Assembly: GCA_035576005.1 (NCBI GenBank)
Contig: DATLXH010000179.1
Location: 24,804-88,803, forward strand
Reading direction: 5' to 3'
DNA length: 64,000 bases
DNA from: DATLXH01 sp035576005
Lineage (GTDB): Bacteria; Acidobacteriota; Thermoanaerobaculia; Gp7-AA8
Part shown: in pieces, positions 35,488 to 44,709 of the stretch
How the letters are laid out: every line of letters begins with the position of its first letter
Numbering within the stretch: the first letter of the stretch is position 1
Program-made: the position numbers and the translations under genes
The notes under the pieces: generated by a model
What the model saw: only the letters and a program-made list of their open reading frames with translations
What the model was told of the DNA's origin: nothing
Database searches by the model: none

Positions 35488-35830
35488 TTACGACTCTTCG
35501 ACCGCCCTCACCTCGTTTTGCGCATCGACGAAGACCAGCCCGGGAGTGTGGTCGAGAGTCTGACCGTCATGCAGCAAGCCGTAGCAGCTGATCGAAATTA
35601 CGTCGCCCGGTCTAACGAGTTTTTCTCACAGACCTGTGTCGTGAGACGGCGAGACAATCAACAGTGTCGCGTGACAGACAGGAGTGTCTGTCCTACATGC
35701 GCGTGTAGGACAGACACTCTTGTCTGTCTCGCGACGCTGCGACCTGACTCAACGCTTGGATGACAGTCCGTGCGTGCGCGCACTAGGAACTGTCACCGTG
35801 AATGGCGCATCGAAGAAACGTTCGAATCAT
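35488..35830 (-). pseudogene. panD: aspartate 1-decarboxylase, broken by repeat sequence
   Basis: Both ends of panD are recognisable but not the middle. The N-terminal piece begins at the ATG at 35828-35830, 19 bases after the panC stop, and reads MIRTFLRCAIHGDSS then a stop, like the usual MxRTMLKSKIHRATVT. The C-terminal piece at 35488-35619 reads LVRPGDVISISCYGLLHDGQ... LVFVDAQNEV and ends normally at TAA. The region between (about 35621-35740) is a paired GACAGACA repeat plus a half MITE-like element (ctgtgagaaa end). The Gly-Ser self-cleavage site that creates the pyruvoyl cofactor is lost. The total span is close to a normal panD, so sequence was replaced rather than simply added. Its loss would remove aspartate as a direct beta-alanine source. 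Confidence 0.82.
35621..35740. repeat. repeats inside former panD
   Basis: A half MITE-like element (about 35621-35655) is joined to a paired GACAGACA repeat (35662-35736, GTCGCGTGACAGACAGGAGT and inverted partner). Confidence 0.85.
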
Positions 35831-35849
35831 TTTCCGAGGAGTAGTCGAG

Positions 35850-36773
35850 TCATGACGACTCTCCCGCAATCTTGTTCGGCGGCGGGGTTGATGGAGCCGG
35901 GCGTCGGGTGGAGCGACACGGCATCTCATGTCGCATGACCGGAATGTTGTCAATCAGGCGTGTCGTACCGAGTCGGATCGCACCGACCAGCACGAGGTCG
36001 CGCTCGAGTGATGCTGGCGCCTCGAAGGTGGCCCCATCGACGAGGGAGATGTAGTCGATTTCGATTCCGATCGCCTTTGAGAGCGTCTCCCTCATCACTT
36101 GCTCGATGACGTCGGCCGATTCGCCATTCATCAATGCAGCACGGCCGGCTTGCAGCGCCGCATGAAACATTGGCGCTGCAGCGCGTTGCTCTGCCGTCAG
36201 ATAGACGTTTCGCGACGACATTGCGAGTCCATCGGCTTCTCTCGACGTCGGCACCACCAGCAGTTTCACAGGAATCTCGAGCTCGCTCACCATCTGCCGG
36301 ATTACAGCGCACTGCTGAGCATCCTTCTGTCCAAAGACCGCTAGATCTGGTCCGATGATGTTGAACAGCTTGGCAACCACGGTAGCCACGCCGTCGAAAT
36401 GTCCAGGCCTCCTCTCTCCCTCGAGTGGGCTGGCAACGCCGCTGACCGTTACGGACACATGCCGATCATTCGCGAACATCTCATTCAGCGGCGGCATGAA
36501 GAGCAGATCTACACCTCGGGAAGCCAGCTTGGCCGAGTCCCCTTCTTCGTCCCTGGGATAACGATTGAAATCTTCCTTCGGACCAAACTGGGTGGGGTTC
36601 ACGAAGATCGAGACCGCGAGGAACGAGGCACCCGCACTTCGTGCGGCGTCGACTAGAGCCAGATGACCGTCGTGCAGAAAGCCCATTGTCGGGACGAAGC
36701 CGATTGAAGCGCCGCTGCGCCGCGCCGACTGGAGCTCGCGGCGTGCTTCCGATACGGTCTTTACAGTGATCAT
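35850..36773 (-). CDS. panC: pantoate--beta-alanine ligase
   Basis: 307 residues. It joins pantoate and beta-alanine with ATP to give pantothenate. Motifs: VPTMGFLHDGHLALV (ATP site), FVNPTQFGPKEDFNRYPR, FGQKDAQQCAVIRQM and MSSRNVYL. The last 25 residues (CRSTRRPAPSTPPPNKIAGESS) are an unconserved tail. The start overlaps panB by 4 bases. The gene looks intact although panD just downstream is broken. Confidence 0.97.
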   Translation of the reverse strand: MITVKTVSEARRELQSARRSGASIGFVPTMGFLHDGHLALVDAARSAGASFLAVSIFVNPTQFGPKEDFNRYPRDEEGDSAKLASRGVDLLFMPPLNEMFANDRHVSVTVSGVASPLEGERRPGHFDGVATVVAKLFNIIGPDLAVFGQKDAQQCAVIRQMVSELEIPVKLLVVPTSREADGLAMSSRNVYLTAEQRAAAPMFHAALQAGRAALMNGESADVIEQVMRETLSKAIGIEIDYISLVDGATFEAPASLERDLVLVGAIRLGTTRLIDNIPVMRHEMPCRSTRRPAPSTPPPNKIAGESS

Positions 36774-37651
36774 TCTTTCGTGGGGTCTGCCGGGGTCCCC
36801 AAGACCGTGGCGTAGAGGCGCTTGAGCTCCTCATCGCCTCCCACGTGAAATGATTCGCTGCCGACGTCGGGAAACTTTCCTTCACGCACGTCGTCGATGT
36901 AGTGGCGGATCGCTCCCTCCATCTCTGCTTTGAGTTTCGCATACTGACGAACGAACTTCGGCGTGTGACCGTCGTAGAGACCGAGAAGATCGTGGAGGAC
37001 CAGGACCTGCCCGTCGCAAGCCGGTCCCGCGCCGATCCCGATTGTCGGAATGGCGATCCGCTCGGTGATGAACGCCGCGAGCTCTGCAGGGACGCACTCG
37101 AGAACCAGAGCGAAGCAGCCCGCCTCGCTCAGCGCCGTTGCTTCATCGATGAGGCGGCGCGCGTCGTCCCGTCCCTTCCCCTGGAGCTTGAAGCCGCCGA
37201 GCTCATGGAAGGACTGCGGCGTGAGTCCTACGTGACCCATGACTGGAATCTCTGCATTTCGCAGTGCTGCCACAGACGCGATTCGCGCGGGCTTCCCGCC
37301 TTCGATCTTCACTGCCTGGGCGCCGGCCCGGATGAAAGCGCCGGCATTGCGGAGAGTCTCTTCGTGCGACAGGTGGTACGAGAGCCACGGCATGTCGCCG
37401 ACGATCATGCTCTGCTCGACGCCGCGAGCCACAGCTCGGGTGTGATGCAGCATGTCCTCCATCGTGACACTCAATGTGTCGGGGTACCCGAGAACCACCA
37501 TGCCGAGAGAATCGCCCACCAGGATGATGTCCGTTCCTGCGGCGTCGAGCGCCCGTGCCGTCGGATAGTCGTATCCGGTCAGCATTGCGATGCGCCTCGA
37601 ACCCTTCATCGCTCGGATTGCGGGAGCCGTCACTCGTTTCTTCTCGCCCAT
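36770..37651 (-). CDS. panB: 3-methyl-2-oxobutanoate hydroxymethyltransferase
   Basis: 293 residues. It makes ketopantoate using methylene-tetrahydrofolate. Motifs: MLTGYDYPTARALDAAGTD, LVGDSLGMVVLGY, VKIEGG, HVGLTPQS and IPTIGIGAGPACDGQVLV. Magnesium and catalytic residues appear present. It is coupled to panC and lies 125 bases after the deoxynucleoside kinase on the same strand. Confidence 0.97.
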   Translation of the reverse strand: MGEKKRVTAPAIRAMKGSRRIAMLTGYDYPTARALDAAGTDIILVGDSLGMVVLGYPDTLSVTMEDMLHHTRAVARGVEQSMIVGDMPWLSYHLSHEETLRNAGAFIRAGAQAVKIEGGKPARIASVAALRNAEIPVMGHVGLTPQSFHELGGFKLQGKGRDDARRLIDEATALSEAGCFALVLECVPAELAAFITERIAIPTIGIGAGPACDGQVLVLHDLLGLYDGHTPKFVRQYAKLKAEMEGAIRHYIDDVREGKFPDVGSESFHVGGDEELKRLYATVLGTPADPTKE

Positions 37652-37776
37652 TTACCCTCCAAATAATCTGTTTCGTGGAGGAGGCGAAAGAGTCGTTCGC
37701 TCGTTGAGCGAGCCCTGACTCCAGTCGAATGCAGGCGACCGGCCTGCTCTACGATTTTTCGTCTCGGTCCGACGAC

Positions 37777-38415
37777 TCAGGATCCAAGCGGTGCGTAGTA
37801 CTGGGTGCCTTTTTGAGCGTTGGCTATCTGCTCGACCAGGCTTTCAAAGTGTTCCGGTGTGTGAACAAAGTCGATCTCGCTGGTATTCACCACCAGCAGG
37901 GGAGTTTCATCATAACGGTAGAAGTAGTGCGAGTAGGCGTCGTTCAGCTCTTGAAGGTAGGTAGGGGAAATGGTCTTCTCGTACGCGCGTCCCCTTTTCT
38001 TGATCCGCTTGAGCAGCGTGTCCATGTTGGCCTGGAGGTAGATGATCAGGTCCGGCTTCGGGACGGTCTCCGCGAGAAGCTCATACATCCTGTTGTAGAT
38101 CATGAGCTCCGAGTCGTCGAGAGTCAGGTAGGCGAAGATCTTATCTTTCGGGAAGCTATAGTCGGCCAGAACGAGCTCGCTGAACAGGTCGCGCTGCGCG
38201 ATCGCGCGCTGCTGGTCGTAGCGAGAGAGAAGGAAGAAGAGCTGGCAGCGGAAGGCCGCACCGCGCTTGTCTTTGTAGAAGTCGTCGAGGAATGGGTTCT
38301 GGACGTCTTCGAGGACCTTGGTCCCTTTGAATTTCTTCGCAAGGAGATCGACGAGAGAGGTCTTACCGACTCCGATCGGTCCTTCGACTGCGATGTGCCT
38401 GAAGGGAAGTTTCAC
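37777..38415 (-). CDS. deoxynucleoside kinase family protein
   Basis: 212 residues. P-loop GPIGVGKTSL lies near the N-terminus, and QLFFLLSRYDQQRAI and LADYSFPKDKIFAYLTLDD follow, with the arginine-rich lid KRIKKRGRAYEK. This fits the dGK/dCK/dNK family, which phosphorylates deoxynucleosides for salvage. Which base it prefers cannot be read. It often precedes panBC or folK in other bacteria. It probably begins the transcript that continues into panB. Confidence 0.9.
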   Translation of the reverse strand: MKLPFRHIAVEGPIGVGKTSLVDLLAKKFKGTKVLEDVQNPFLDDFYKDKRGAAFRCQLFFLLSRYDQQRAIAQRDLFSELVLADYSFPKDKIFAYLTLDDSELMIYNRMYELLAETVPKPDLIIYLQANMDTLLKRIKKRGRAYEKTISPTYLQELNDAYSHYFYRYDETPLLVVNTSEIDFVHTPEHFESLVEQIANAQKGTQYYAPLGS

Positions 38416-38528
38416 TTTTTGTATGAGGAGGCCGCGCGGGAGTCGATCGAGGGTAGGCGGAATTGTAGCTCACGGAGTCGACAGCCCTAAGTCGTCGCTC
38501 GCTACACGGGGAGGCACCGATCGGCGCT

Positions 38529-39029
38529 TCAATCGTCCTGGAAGTGCTCGCCAGGTCGTGTGCGATTGCGGGAAATGATTACGACTCCTGCGAGCACCGT
38601 CCCGGTCATCATCAGGAGAGCCGAAGCGCCGTGGAGTCGGCCGAATCGCCGGCGATATGGATCTGAGGGGGAGAGCCGGCTGATTGGAACCGGTGAGCTC
38701 ACGCGCATTCCGTGGATGATTCGATCGACTCCAAATTGTGCGAGCGCGAGCAGGAAGGCGGAGGTGAGCAGAGCGATCTGCAACCGCCTGGGTCCGGCTT
38801 CAACGGAGCGTTCTCCGGCACCCGCGATCAAAGTCCCCGCCAGTAACAGAAGCGGGGCCCCGATCGCGACCCACCGCCACTGACTCAGCATCGCTCCGAC
38901 GTTGTTGGCAGCGAGCTCTCTCGAAGGTGAGGTTTTGAAAGTCGAAGGGGCAGCGATGAGAGCAAGAAACAGAGAGCCGCCAAACCAGAACGCAACCAGC
39001 AGGTCCCGTCCCCATCGACCCAGCCTCAC
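38529..39029 (-). CDS. four-helix membrane protein, DUF4149-like
   Basis: 166 residues from a GTG whose bases overlap the mtnA stop (GTGA), which fixes the start. A longer reading frame reaches into mtnA and is an overlap artefact. Four hydrophobic helices are visible: LLVAFWFGGSLFLALIAAP, WVAIGAPLLLLAGTLI, LQIALLTSAFLLALAQF and LLMMTGTVLAGVVII. The pattern of small membrane protein with FGGSLFLALIAAPSTF suits DUF4149. Function unknown; coupled translation with mtnA suggests co-expression only. Confidence 0.75.
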   Translation of the reverse strand: MRLGRWGRDLLVAFWFGGSLFLALIAAPSTFKTSPSRELAANNVGAMLSQWRWVAIGAPLLLLAGTLIAGAGERSVEAGPRRLQIALLTSAFLLALAQFGVDRIIHGMRVSSPVPISRLSPSDPYRRRFGRLHGASALLMMTGTVLAGVVIISRNRTRPGEHFQDD

Positions 39030-40099
39030 GGAAAGAGACTCCGAACCGACTCGAGATAGGGTGCTCGTATGATCCCCCTGTCCGTGATGATGGCGGAGAT
39101 CAGCGAGGATGGCGTCACGTCGAAGGCGGGATGACGCGTGGCGATTCCTTGCGGAGCGACTGAAATGGTGTGCATCTGCCCATGCTCGTCCCATCCGCGA
39201 GTCTCCGTCATCTCGACTGCGCTCCGTTCCTCGATCGGAATGGCCGCGCCATCGGGACAATGCAGATCGATGGTGGAAACGGGTGCGGCGACGTAGAACG
39301 GGACGTTGTGAGCTCTGGCCAGGACTGCGACCATGTACGTTCCGATCTTGTTCGCGGTATCGCCATTCGCGGCAATTCTGTCTGCCCCGACGATGACCGC
39401 ATCGAACGTGCCCTTCTGAAAGAAGTGACCGGACATGTTGTCTGCGATCAATGTGACATCGATCCCGTCCTGCATCAGTTCCCAGGCCGTCAGGCGCGCT
39501 CCCTGGAGGTACGGTCTGGTCTCATCCGCGAAGACCGCGATCTTCTTTCCCGACTCATGTGCGGCGCGGATCACACCGAGGGCTGTTCCGTAACCGCTGG
39601 TCGCGAGACTCCCTGCGTTGCAGTGGGTGAGTACCGTCGCCGAGTCCTGGATGAGGGAGCTTCCGAAGCGGCCAATTCTCCGATTGCCGTCGAGGTCCTC
39701 CTCGAAAATCGACTCAGCCTCTCTTACCAGAGCGGCGTAAACGTTCTCAGATGAGCCGCCGGCAGCGGTGACCGACTCGAGCTTCAGGAGCATGCGGTCG
39801 ATTGCCCAGTTGAGATTGACAGCCGTCGGTCGCGTTTTTCGAAGGTCTGCGGCTGCCGCCATGACTTTTTTCGTGAGCTCTTTCTCATCGGAGATGTCAC
39901 GCGCGGCCAACGCCACGCCGTAAGCGGCACAGCATCCGATAGCCGGAGCTCCTCGGACCACCATTTCCCGGATCGCTGCTCCAACCTGGTCAGGAGTTTC
40001 ACAGCGAATGTACTCGACCATCCGTGGCAGTAGCCTCTGATCCAGCAGTGACAGGACGGGATCGTTCCAGACGATTGCTTTGACGGAATCACTCTTCAT
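39026..40099 (-). CDS. mtnA: S-methyl-5-thioribose-1-phosphate isomerase
   Basis: 357 residues. It acts in methionine salvage, converting methylthioribose-1-phosphate to methylthioribulose-1-phosphate. The ATG at 40099 has GAGG 7 bases upstream and is preferred to the ATG at 40120. Motifs: MVVRGAPAIGCCAAYGVAL, THCNAGSLATSGYGTALGV (catalytic Cys), FADETRPYLQGARLTAWEL, and DRIAANGDTANKIGTY (catalytic Asp). The rest of the salvage pathway is not in the window. eIF2B-like proteins share this fold, but the cysteine motif supports MtnA. Confidence 0.95.
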   Translation of the reverse strand: MKSDSVKAIVWNDPVLSLLDQRLLPRMVEYIRCETPDQVGAAIREMVVRGAPAIGCCAAYGVALAARDISDEKELTKKVMAAAADLRKTRPTAVNLNWAIDRMLLKLESVTAAGGSSENVYAALVREAESIFEEDLDGNRRIGRFGSSLIQDSATVLTHCNAGSLATSGYGTALGVIRAAHESGKKIAVFADETRPYLQGARLTAWELMQDGIDVTLIADNMSGHFFQKGTFDAVIVGADRIAANGDTANKIGTYMVAVLARAHNVPFYVAAPVSTIDLHCPDGAAIPIEERSAVEMTETRGWDEHGQMHTISVAPQGIATRHPAFDVTPSSLISAIITDRGIIRAPYLESVRSLFP

Positions 40100-40383
40100 T
40101 CGAGAACCTCGGTCGTTCACGGCGAGTCACTGCATGGTCGACCGTGGTGGTGGGAGTGTGGCGGGAGCGGGAAAGCCAAGGGTCAGACTTCTTATATAGC
40201 AGGCGTCATGAGATTTTGATCTCCAAAGAACAGGAAGGAAGTCTCGGATACGCGGCGTCTCTATTCTTGAGACAGCAAAAGAGAGGATCTTCAGTCCGAC
40301 TATTTCTCCAGCCGCCTCTCCGTTCGTTTTTCTTGCCTTCCCGCCAGCCTACCGAGCACGAGGATCTGGAGTCCGGCTATTCT
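40100..40383. other. intergenic region upstream of mtnA
   Basis: No gene supported. It is moderately AT-richer around 40175-40300 and leads into the nested repeat at 40.38 kb. Confidence 0.4.
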
Positions 40384-40617
40384 CCAGCCGCCGAAGGCGG
40401 CGGAACATCCATAGCACCGGCTTCAGCCGGGGTGAAAACGTGCGTGCGGCATTTCGAGCCCGCGGCAGCGGGCGGAAGACTCACCCCAGCCACCTCGGAG
40501 TGACGACGAGTCGCTCAGTGCGGCGATTCTTTCGCCCGTTACACGGGCTCCCTCCTCTCCGTCTTCCACCCGGCTGAAGCCGGGTGCTATGAATGTTCCG
40601 CCGCCTTCGGCGGGCTT
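40384..40617. repeat. nested inverted repeat related to the 17.2-kb copy
   Basis: Arms at about 40384-40438 and 40563-40617 pair imperfectly. Each has two hairpins (ccgccgaaggcggcgg and ccggcttcagccgg). Two inner palindromes follow the same order as at 17.2 kb: gcccgcggcagcgggc and gcccgttacacgggc. The copy is more diverged than that at 17.2 kb. The 40618-40856 stretch shows only a tc/gttctc run. Confidence 0.85.
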
Positions 40618-40856
40618 GTCGGGTCTAACTTCTCGTTCTCGTTCTCGTTCCCGCTCCCGATTCCCTCTTCCCCGTTACGCTCCCCCCGGTCTCGGCAGGC
40701 ATTACCAGGTTCCACGTTGCCTTCGAGCATTGCCCCCCGACGGACGCGGGTGTCCGTCTGGCATCGAGCCGTCGGTATACTGCCGTTTGTGCTTCGGCTT
40801 GAATGGAGCCGGGTCGTGCGGTCAGTTTCTTGCAAAGTACGGAGAGAGGTTTCCAG

Positions 40857-41888
40857 ATGGTCAAAGTAGGAATTAACGGATTCGGCCGCATTGGCCGCAA
40901 CGTCGTGCGTGCCGCCATGGCGGCAAAGCTCGACCTCGATTTTGTCGCCTGCAACGATCTGAGCGACGCGTCAACGCTTGCGTATCTGCTGAAATACGAC
41001 TCGGTGCACGGGACGATTCCGAACCTGGTCGCGGCTTCGGGAGATGACCTTCAGATCGACGATCGCAAGATGCGCGTCTTCAAAGCTCCCGATCCGGCTG
41101 ACATTCCCTGGCGCGAGCTCGGAGTCGAGGTCGTCGTCGAGTCATCAGGTCGTTTCACATCGCGCGACAAGGCTGCACGACATCTGGGCGGTTCGGTGGA
41201 GCACGTCATCATTTCCGCCCCCTCCAAAGATGCAGACATCACCATCTGCATGGGAGTCAACGAAGACAAGCTCGATCCTTCCGCTCACCAGGTCATTTCG
41301 AATGCGTCCTGCACAACCAACTGCCTGGCGCCGGTGGCGAAAGTGCTTCACGAGGCCTTCACGATCACCAACGGCATCATGACGACAGTTCACTCATACA
41401 CGAATGACCAGGAGATTCTCGATCTGCCTCACAAGGATTTGAGACGCGGACGAGCGGCGGCCCTTTCCATGATCCCCACTTCGACCGGCGCTGCCTCGGC
41501 GGTCGGACTGGTTCTGCCGGAGCTCAAAGGAAAGTTCGACGGCATCTCAGTCCGAGTCCCGACTCCCAACGTGTCGCTCGTCGACCTGACGTTTCACACC
41601 GAAAAATCTACTAACGCCGAGGAAATCAACAGCAGGCTTCGCGAGTCCGCTGACGGGCCGCTCAAAGGAATCCTCAGTTACTCGGACGAGCAACTCGTAT
41701 CGATCGACTTCAATGACAACCCGAACTCTGCGATTGTCGATACGACGTTCACCCGCTCGGTCGACCCGCACATGCACAAGATTCTGGCGTGGTACGACAA
41801 CGAGTGGGGCTACTCGAACCGAATCCTTGACCTGATTGCCTATGTGGCGCGTGTGAAGAAGGCAGCGTTGACTTCGTCGGCACGGTAG
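40857..41888 (+). CDS. gap: glyceraldehyde-3-phosphate dehydrogenase, type I
   Basis: 343 residues from the ATG at 40857, with GGAGAGAGG upstream. MVKVGINGFGRIGRNVVRAA is the NAD-binding start. SNASCTTNCLAPVAKVL carries the catalytic Cys, and the catalytic His lies in the following helix region (MTTVHSYTNDQ). The C-terminal WYDNEWGYSNRILDLI is canonical. It is followed 10 bases later by pgk, forming a glycolytic pair. Confidence 0.98.
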   Translation: MVKVGINGFGRIGRNVVRAAMAAKLDLDFVACNDLSDASTLAYLLKYDSVHGTIPNLVAASGDDLQIDDRKMRVFKAPDPADIPWRELGVEVVVESSGRFTSRDKAARHLGGSVEHVIISAPSKDADITICMGVNEDKLDPSAHQVISNASCTTNCLAPVAKVLHEAFTITNGIMTTVHSYTNDQEILDLPHKDLRRGRAAALSMIPTSTGAASAVGLVLPELKGKFDGISVRVPTPNVSLVDLTFHTEKSTNAEEINSRLRESADGPLKGILSYSDEQLVSIDFNDNPNSAIVDTTFTRSVDPHMHKILAWYDNEWGYSNRILDLIAYVARVKKAALTSSAR

Positions 41889-41898
41889 GAGTCGTTCG

Positions 41899-43104
41899 AT
41901 GATTGAAATCTCGGCGGTCGATGAGCTCGAGCTCACAGGGCAAAAGATTTTTTACCGGGTCGATTACAACGTCCCAATGGAAAAGGGCGAGATCTCCGAT
42001 ACGACCAGAATCGAGGAGACACTCCCCACGCTGCTGATGATGAGGGAGCGCGGCGCAGTCATCATCATAGCCTCGCACCTGGGACGTCCAAAGGGCAAAC
42101 GGAATGAGGAATACTCACTCCGCCCCGTGCGTGACGAAGTTGCAGACCTGCTCAATCTGGACATTCAGTGGGCGGACGACTGCGTCGGTCCCGAGGTCGA
42201 AGCGAAAGCATCGTCGCTCGGTCCAGGGCAGATATTGATGCTGGAGAATCTGCGTTTTCACGCGGAAGAGGAAGGGAACGACGACTCCTTCGCCAGGTCC
42301 CTCCGAAAACTGGCCGACGTTTATGTCAATGATGCATTCGGCGCATGTCACCGAGCACACGCTTCGATCGTGGCGCTGCCGAATCTGTACGAAAAGGGGA
42401 AGAAAGCGGGCGGGCTGCTCCTCGTAAACGAGCTTCGTTTTCTTCAGAAAATCACGCACGTCTCTGATCGCCCTTTCGTGGCAGTCCTCGGCGGCGCAAA
42501 GATCGCCGGGAAGATTGAACCGCTCGAAGCACTGGTGAAGCTTGCAGATAAAGTCCTGGTCGGCGGAGGAATGGCGAATACCTTTCTTGCAAGTCAGGGA
42601 ACCGATCTGGGAGCCTCGCTGGTCGACGCCGAGTCGAAGGAGATTGCGGCGCGGATCATCAAGGACGGTGGAGACAAGGTGATTCTCCCTGTCGATCTCG
42701 TGGTAACGGATTCCATCGAGAACGCCACGAATATTCGTCGTGTGGACGTCACTGATAAATTCGGTTCGGCAGATCGCGCTGTCGATATCGGACCGAAGAC
42801 GGTCGAGCGTTTTGCCGGAGAGATCGCGGCCGCCAGAACGATCTTCTGGAATGGCCCGATGGGCGTTTTCGAAAAGGAAGAGTTCGCCGCGGGAACCCGT
42901 GCCGTGGCGCAGGCGGTTGCCGCAGCAAATGCCATTTCGGTAGTCGGAGGTGGCGAATCGGTTGAGGCCGCGAAGAGCTCGGGCCATTCCGAGCGTATCA
43001 GTCACATCTCGACGGGAGGTGGAGCCTCACTCGAGTTCATCGCTGGTAGCGAGCTGCCAGGGGTGCAGGTCTTGCGAAAGGACGTCGATGGCGCAGGAGA
43101 TTGA
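41899..43104 (+). CDS. pgk: phosphoglycerate kinase
   Basis: 401 residues. Motifs: FYRVDYNVPMEKGEISDTTRI, ASHLGRPKGK, NDAFGACHRAHAS, FVAVLGGAKIAGKIEPL and the nucleotide site FWNGPMGVFEKEEFAAGT plus VVGGGESVEAA. It is co-transcribed with gap. Its last 17 bases overlap the start of the CYTH gene. Confidence 0.98.
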   Translation: MIEISAVDELELTGQKIFYRVDYNVPMEKGEISDTTRIEETLPTLLMMRERGAVIIIASHLGRPKGKRNEEYSLRPVRDEVADLLNLDIQWADDCVGPEVEAKASSLGPGQILMLENLRFHAEEEGNDDSFARSLRKLADVYVNDAFGACHRAHASIVALPNLYEKGKKAGGLLLVNELRFLQKITHVSDRPFVAVLGGAKIAGKIEPLEALVKLADKVLVGGGMANTFLASQGTDLGASLVDAESKEIAARIIKDGGDKVILPVDLVVTDSIENATNIRRVDVTDKFGSADRAVDIGPKTVERFAGEIAAARTIFWNGPMGVFEKEEFAAGTRAVAQAVAAANAISVVGGGESVEAAKSSGHSERISHISTGGGASLEFIAGSELPGVQVLRKDVDGAGD

Positions 43105-43654
43105 GGTCAAGTTCCCTCTCGATAATCGAGGGACCTTCGTCGAGAAGCTCGTGCAGGCGGGCGCTGAGCGACTATATCCTGAGACCCTGGAAGACAATAT
43201 CGTTCTGGATCGTAGGGGAGAGCTTCGTACGCGCGGTTCCCTGCTCCGTATTAGAAAGTTTGGACGGTATGTTCTAGCGACGTACAAAGGGCCGATGTCC
43301 ATCGACGGAGGAATCAAGTCGCGCGAAGAGGTTCAGACGGGAGTCGAGAGTTTCGAGCTCGCAATCTCGCTGTTCGATTCCCTCGGATACAAGCCGACCT
43401 TCCGCTATCAGAAATATCGTGAAGTATGGCGTCTGAAGGAGGCCGAAGTCGTGCTGGACAGGACCCCGATTGGTGAGTACTTTGAAATCGAGGCGCCACT
43501 CGAAGTGATTCGCAATGTGGTAGCGGAACTCGGTCTGAGTATGGACGACGCCATTCGGTCGAGCTACGCCGATCTGTATCGCCAGCAGCGCAGGACGCGC
43601 GCGGATCTTCCCGAAAACATGGTTTTCAGCCCGACGGATTTTCCCACAACATGA
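43088..43654 (+). CDS. CYTH-domain protein (CyaB/ThTPase-like)
   Basis: 188 residues from the ATG at 43088, inside the end of pgk. EIEVKF near the N-terminus is the ExExK signature that binds divalent metal and triphosphate. Later strands carry RRGELRTRGSLLRIRKFG, LATYKGPM, REEVQTGVES and VVLDRTPIGEYFEIE, building the tunnel of charged residues. The family includes class IV adenylate cyclases, thiamine triphosphatases and inorganic triphosphatases; the activity here is open. The 17-base overlap with pgk and 4-base overlap with the next gene place it in the glycolytic operon. Confidence 0.88.
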   Translation: MAQEIEVKFPLDNRGTFVEKLVQAGAERLYPETLEDNIVLDRRGELRTRGSLLRIRKFGRYVLATYKGPMSIDGGIKSREEVQTGVESFELAISLFDSLGYKPTFRYQKYREVWRLKEAEVVLDRTPIGEYFEIEAPLEVIRNVVAELGLSMDDAIRSSYADLYRQQRRTRADLPENMVFSPTDFPTT

Positions 43655-44706
43655 AAGGAATGGTCCTGGCCGCAGGGTTCGGCACGCGCTTCCGCCCCGT
43701 TACGTACGAGATCCCGAAACCGATGGTGCCGCTTTGCAACCGCCCACTCATTGCATACGCAATCGAGCCTCTTCTGAGCGCGGGATGCAGACAGATCGTC
43801 GTCAATCTTCACCATCTTCCGGCAACGCTCGAGCGGTATCTGCTCGAGCGCTATGAAGGCCGCTGTGATTTTGAGTTTTCGTTCGAGCCGGAAATCCTCG
43901 GGACCGGCGGCGGAATCCGCAAGGTTCGTGAGTTTCTAAGACAAGGCGATGACTTCCTGCTCGTGAATGGCGATACGGTGCAATTTCCGGATTTCGAAGT
44001 GCTTCGCCGTGCACGCCGTTCCATCGATGCACTGGCTGCTCTCACACTGCGGCATCCGCCCGAGGGAGACCGCTTCACGAAGGTCTTCTTCGATGAGGGA
44101 AGGATCACCGGGTTCGGTTCAGGCAGCGGTGAGACGTTGATGTTCTCCGGCTCGCACTGCATCAGCTCGAAAGTCTTCGAGTACTTACCCGATCGTGATT
44201 TCTCCGGTATCACGGAGGATGTGTATATCCCGGTCCTGCGGGACGGGACGGCGTCGATCGCCGGGATCGTGAATGACGGACTCTGGTTCGATATCGGCAC
44301 GCCGCTTCGCTACATGAGCGCGTCTCGCGAACTGCTCGCAATGATGGCTGCCGGCCAGCTCGCTCCGCCTCACGATTCCAGTGTGATCAGCAGGAGTGCC
44401 TCTCTGGTGTCTAGTCGATCTCAGGTAGAAGGGACCATCGACCGTTCGGTTGTTGGAGAGAATTCGCGGATTGGATCGGCCTCCGTGTTGAGCGGCTCTG
44501 CCATCTGGGATCACTCAACGGTGATGAGCGCAACCCTGGAGGACTCGATTGTGGCGGGAGGAGTCGATCTTCCTCGCGGTACAAAGGCGAAGAATGCGAT
44601 GATCTGTCGAAGAATTGATGAGGTCGATTACGACAGCACTGTCACGCGCGTCGGCGACCTTTGTGGCGTTCCGATCGATCCCTCGAAGCCCTTCTTTTTC
44701 GAGTAA
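43651..44706 (+). CDS. sugar nucleotidyltransferase with left-handed beta-helix tail
   Basis: 351 residues. N-terminal MKGMVLAAGFGTRFRPVTYEIPKPMVPLCNRPL is the nucleotide-sugar pyrophosphorylase signature, with GTGGGIRKV and LLVNGDTVQFPDF (metal-binding Asp). NDGLWFDIGTPLRY closes the catalytic domain (about 230). The remaining residues are hexapeptide-like repeats (VVGENSRIGSASVLSGSAIWDHSTVM). It resembles mannose-1-phosphate guanylyltransferases and MurNAc-1-phosphate uridylyltransferases; the sugar cannot be decided. It overlaps the CYTH gene by 4 bases. Confidence 0.88.
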   Translation: MKGMVLAAGFGTRFRPVTYEIPKPMVPLCNRPLIAYAIEPLLSAGCRQIVVNLHHLPATLERYLLERYEGRCDFEFSFEPEILGTGGGIRKVREFLRQGDDFLLVNGDTVQFPDFEVLRRARRSIDALAALTLRHPPEGDRFTKVFFDEGRITGFGSGSGETLMFSGSHCISSKVFEYLPDRDFSGITEDVYIPVLRDGTASIAGIVNDGLWFDIGTPLRYMSASRELLAMMAAGQLAPPHDSSVISRSASLVSSRSQVEGTIDRSVVGENSRIGSASVLSGSAIWDHSTVMSATLEDSIVAGGVDLPRGTKAKNAMICRRIDEVDYDSTVTRVGDLCGVPIDPSKPFFFE

Positions 44707-44709
44707 TCC

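Noticed and set aside
36902..37666. Plus-strand frame opposite panB
   Set aside because: It lies antisense to a clear PanB and has no recognisable domain.
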